From Candidatus Aminicenantota bacterium (GTDB lineage Bacteria; Acidobacteriota; Aminicenantia; Aminicenantales; Aminicenantaceae), in NCBI GenBank assembly GCA_030673995.1, contig DAOUYU010000011.1, forward strand, positions 1 through 16,603: DNA of 16,603 nucleotides, read 5' to 3'. This document shows positions 14,136 to 16,603 of this stretch, in pieces. The translations under genes were made by a program, and so were the position numbers. Each line of letters opens with the position of its first letter. Position 1 is the first letter of the stretch. The notes under the pieces were generated by a model. That model was not told the origin of the DNA, did not search any database, and saw only the letters and a list, made by a program, of their open reading frames with translations.

Positions 14136-14864
14136 TTAGCGTAAATTTTTATCCTGCAGATAATCCCTGACCAGATTCTTTATACGGTCGGATTTTTTTT
14201 CTATTTCGGGATTCTTACTGTTTATTATTATACAATCATTTAAGAAATATCCTGCCTTTTTCATTGCAATCCACCCGCATAATATTGCAAAATCTTCATT
14301 TTTTTGAATTTGTGATTCTATAAAATCTGATTTTTTGAATTTTTGATATATTAATTCTTGCTTGCCAATATACCATAAAAAATGTCCACCTTCATGTCCA
14401 CTTGTATGAGTCTTGTTCGCCTCATTTAAATTCTTTTTTACTAAAATGATATATCCAAATCCTTTTTTTTCTGAGCATTCAGCATATAATACGCCACACC
14501 ATCCATACCCCTTAGCATAGTCGGGATAGGGAGTTGACAGCCCGAACTGGCTTCTTATTTCATTAATCCTTTTAAAAATATCTGTAACTTCTTTTTCTTT
14601 TTTATAGAATTGATTTTTTTGAAGTGTTAATTCAATATCCAACTCTGGAATTTTTATATTTCCTGTAATGAAACCTTTGCTGACAAAGTAGCTTTCCAGT
14701 AATTTTTCCGGTGCAGCTTTAGCTTGAATATAAGCATCTGCAGAATGAGTATAAGATTCAGGAATCCGAGATGGAATGCCCCCAGATAAACTGACTTGTA
14801 AGCAGAGGGCTCCTAACAACACTCCTTTTAAAATTCTTTCCAGCGCCATATTTACTACATTCAT
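14136..14864 (-). CDS. Exported HExxH-motif protein, putative zinc metalloprotease
   Basis: I cannot assign this 242-residue protein to a named family. The start at 14864 is supported by AAAGGT six bases upstream. The N-terminus (KGVLLGALCLQVSLSGG, 13-29) looks like a signal peptide or anchor, with a cysteine at 21 that could also be a lipobox. The key feature is HTSGHEGGHFLWY (153-165): HEGGH is a perfect HExxH zinc-binding catalytic motif. E190 in QKNEDFAILCGWIAM (187-201), about 29 residues later, is a possible third ligand as in gluzincins. The arrangement recalls IrrE/ImmA-like or M78-type peptidases, but an export signal would be unusual for these. Composition is AT-rich and Lys/Ile-rich compared with neighbours, suggesting recent acquisition. 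Confidence 0.6.
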   Translation of the reverse strand: MNVVNMALERILKGVLLGALCLQVSLSGGIPSRIPESYTHSADAYIQAKAAPEKLLESYFVSKGFITGNIKIPELDIELTLQKNQFYKKEKEVTDIFKRINEIRSQFGLSTPYPDYAKGYGWCGVLYAECSEKKGFGYIILVKKNLNEANKTHTSGHEGGHFLWYIGKQELIYQKFKKSDFIESQIQKNEDFAILCGWIAMKKAGYFLNDCIIINSKNPEIEKKSDRIKNLVRDYLQDKNLR

Positions 14865-15063
14865 TTTTTACCTTTCGGGAGAGTCTATCTTATATGGCTT
14901 GCTGCGACTTCCTCCATTTTTTGTTTGATGTTAATCAGACGATGCATCTTTTATTTAGTTATCATAGGAAGAGATCGATGTCAAAACCCAAAAGAATAAA
15001 AATTGCTTTGTAGACGCCAGGTGTATAAATACAGAGATGAATCAGGAAAAGAGAACCTGTCTT
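14865..15063. other. Intergenic region between the HExxH gene and the receptor gene
   Basis: Both flanking genes are on the minus strand. A perfect TTGACA lies on that strand at 14979-14984, but the sequence 16-18 bp downstream (around TAACTA) is a poor -10. No strong terminator hairpin for the receptor gene was found. I see no repeat or RNA gene here. Confidence 0.3.
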
Positions 15064-16602
15064 TTAAAACGAAAATTCAAAACCAGCGTGAAAAGATCTA
15101 GGTTTTGCCGGGCCGTAGACATAACCTGAATCCCTGTCTACCCCTTTATCAAGATCTTTTTGGTAAGAATCAAGCAGATTGAAGATTCCTATGTGGATTG
15201 AGAAATTATTGTGTTCAGTAATGCTAAAAGATTTGATTAATTTTGCATTCACTACCCAAAAAGGCTGAGTAATTTCCAATCTATCTTCCTCGATATATCC
15301 TGCAAAGTGAGGAGCTTTCATAGATCCTGTATATTCAACGGAGAGATCAACATTTACCAGTTTATTGTTTTCGTAACTTAAGCTGGAAAAGCCGTAAAAA
15401 TATGGAGTTCTGAAAAATTCTTTGGAGTTAAAATCCGGCTCTGGCTCTTCTAGCTTACTTCGCTGAATAGTCCAGCCTGAAGCAAGAGAAAGTTTTGGCC
15501 CTAAAGCCAAGCCGAATTTAATGGACAATCCATACACGTTTGATCCAGATCCATTTATTCTCTCTAAAATTCTGGCTTTTTCTATTCGACTTACTTCATG
15601 GAGGACAAAAGTGTTTGTTAATTTGGTATAGAAGGCCTCTAAGCTAAATTGAATAAGGTTTCTTTTAATCTGTTTTCCGTAGTCAATGCCGCTACTTATA
15701 CTGTAAGATTTCTCTTCTTTCAAATCCGGAGAATTTGTGATTATCATCCCTTCTCCACCAACCTGGGTTATGTGTAAGTCTTCATCAAAAACCTGCGGAG
15801 CTCTAAATCCAGTTGAAAATGAAGTTCGGAAGCTCATCTCTTTCATGATGTTCAGGAGGATGCTTAATCGGGGAGTAACGGTGATTTTATCCAGAGCTGA
15901 ATGTTTATTTAGCCTTACTCCAGATAAAATAGAAAATGTCTTGCCTATTTTAAAATCATCCTGAATAAAAAATCCGCTCTCATGATAAGTCTCTTCGATT
16001 ATCCTGTTATATCCAGTGGCTTCATCCTTGATTTTATCTCGTTTGTACTGAACTCCTACAGAGAAAACATGGCTTCCTGCTTGATAGTTAAGCTGAAAGT
16101 TGGAAAATAATAGAGGGTTTTTTGTATTTCCGTACGCATTTGGATCTTTATGGCTACCATAATAAGTGTTCCTTTTGGCATCTACCAGAGAAAAAGAAAA
16201 GTTGTAGTGGATTTTTTCTGAGAGGTAGTGATTCCATTCGGAGGAGATGCCTATCTGGTCCGTTTTTATCCATTCTGTTGTGTTAGCTTCGTGGGGAGGC
16301 TTATCAAAGAGATCTCCACCTCTTCTTTCTTCAAAAATTCTAAAAAAACCTAATTTAAGTTTTCCGTTGATCCTGGAAAAATAATTATAAAAGTTGAATC
16401 CAAAAGAAGTGTTGGATATAGTGCCAAGTTCAGAGAAGTTGTCTTCGTTTAAATCTACAGGGTCTCTCTTTTGGTAAGTTGCAAATATAAAAGCCTTCGT
16501 GTTCAAATCTTTGGAGATAAGGCTGGAATGGAGGCCTAAATTAGTGAAAGGCTTTCCTGAAATGGATTCTTGATGCAATTTTAAAGTGGACTTGTGTTCT
16601 TG
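15064..16602 (-). CDS. TonB-dependent outer-membrane receptor, C-terminal beta-barrel (5' end beyond window)
   Basis: The frame is open to the right edge, 512 codons within the window; an internal TTG at 16578 is not a credible start. The sequence alternates polar and aromatic residues in strand-length blocks. It contains the barrel hallmark SFRTSFSTGFRAPQVFDEDL, then a segment ending SPDLKEEKSYSISSGIDY. It closes with RSFHAGFEFSF, whose terminal phenylalanine is the signal for outer-membrane assembly by the BAM complex. Such receptors import Fe-siderophores, vitamin B12 or other ligands using energy from TonB-ExbBD. The plug domain and any signal peptide lie outside the window, so the ligand cannot be judged. 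Acidic loops with NPxAYGN-like turns look extracellular. Confidence 0.92.
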   Translation of the reverse strand, partial: QEHKSTLKLHQESISGKPFTNLGLHSSLISKDLNTKAFIFATYQKRDPVDLNEDNFSELGTISNTSFGFNFYNYFSRINGKLKLGFFRIFEERRGGDLFDKPPHEANTTEWIKTDQIGISSEWNHYLSEKIHYNFSFSLVDAKRNTYYGSHKDPNAYGNTKNPLLFSNFQLNYQAGSHVFSVGVQYKRDKIKDEATGYNRIIEETYHESGFFIQDDFKIGKTFSILSGVRLNKHSALDKITVTPRLSILLNIMKEMSFRTSFSTGFRAPQVFDEDLHITQVGGEGMIITNSPDLKEEKSYSISSGIDYGKQIKRNLIQFSLEAFYTKLTNTFVLHEVSRIEKARILERINGSGSNVYGLSIKFGLALGPKLSLASGWTIQRSKLEEPEPDFNSKEFFRTPYFYGFSSLSYENNKLVNVDLSVEYTGSMKAPHFAGYIEEDRLEITQPFWVVNAKLIKSFSITEHNNFSIHIGIFNLLDSYQKDLDKGVDRDSGYVYGPAKPRSFHAGFEFSF

Positions 16603-16603
16603 A

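Overview
The window is 16.6 kb of bacterial chromosome with moderate GC and mostly ordinary housekeeping and transport genes. They are separated by a small family of dispersed repeats that I could not match to anything I know. A TonB-dependent receptor and a signal-peptide-bearing serine hydrolase indicate a diderm. The mix of M20 amidohydrolase, sodium symporters, beta-lactamase/TPR hydrolase and a divergent UvrA resembles Acidobacteriota-type genomes, perhaps Aminicenantia. That placement is inference from gene content only.

Layout: 1-361 is the C-terminal end of a 3-hydroxyacyl-CoA dehydrogenase, followed by recA (485-1546). Converging on recA is a minus-strand pair: an NhaC-type Na+/H+ antiporter (5222 down to 3804) and, 31 bp on, a beta-lactamase-fold hydrolase with a TPR tail (3772 down to 1592). 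Divergent from nhaC is a RAYT-type HUH transposase (about 5526-6062). It ends tail-to-tail with an unfamiliar membrane-anchored protein (6805 down to 6074). A complete, rather divergent uvrA follows on the minus strand (9971 down to 7263). Then comes a tightly overlapping plus-strand operon: small DUF3311-like membrane protein, SSS-family symporter and M20D amidohydrolase (10455-13266). Next is mntP (13350-13916). A decayed C-terminal fragment of an RND efflux pump (13926-14096), a secreted HExxH protein (14864 down to 14136) and the C-terminal barrel of a TonB-dependent receptor (15064 to the window edge) close the window.

The most unusual feature is the repeat family. Two near full-length copies (7012-7262 and 10119-10373, about 250 bp) lie in opposite orientation on either side of uvrA. 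A 68-bp internally deleted copy (5328-5395) lies between nhaC and the transposase gene. A right-end-only remnant (about 13267-13341) lies just upstream of mntP. The ends are inverted repeats of the form CCTGRATTATTCA. The left half of the long copies can fold into a branched structure with an outer stem and two internal hairpins; none of the seven differences between copies breaks the main stems, and one is a G-U to A-U change. A separate 18-nt motif containing GGGGACGGCCCC occurs twice as a direct repeat bracketing the second copy. A RAYT gene beside a deleted copy suggests, but does not show, that the transposase and the repeats are linked.

Functionally, the 10455-13266 operon looks like Na+-coupled uptake of an acylated or amidated amino acid followed by cytoplasmic hydrolysis. 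The nhaC/hydrolase pair may share one transcript. recA and uvrA are DNA-repair genes but are not in a common operon here.
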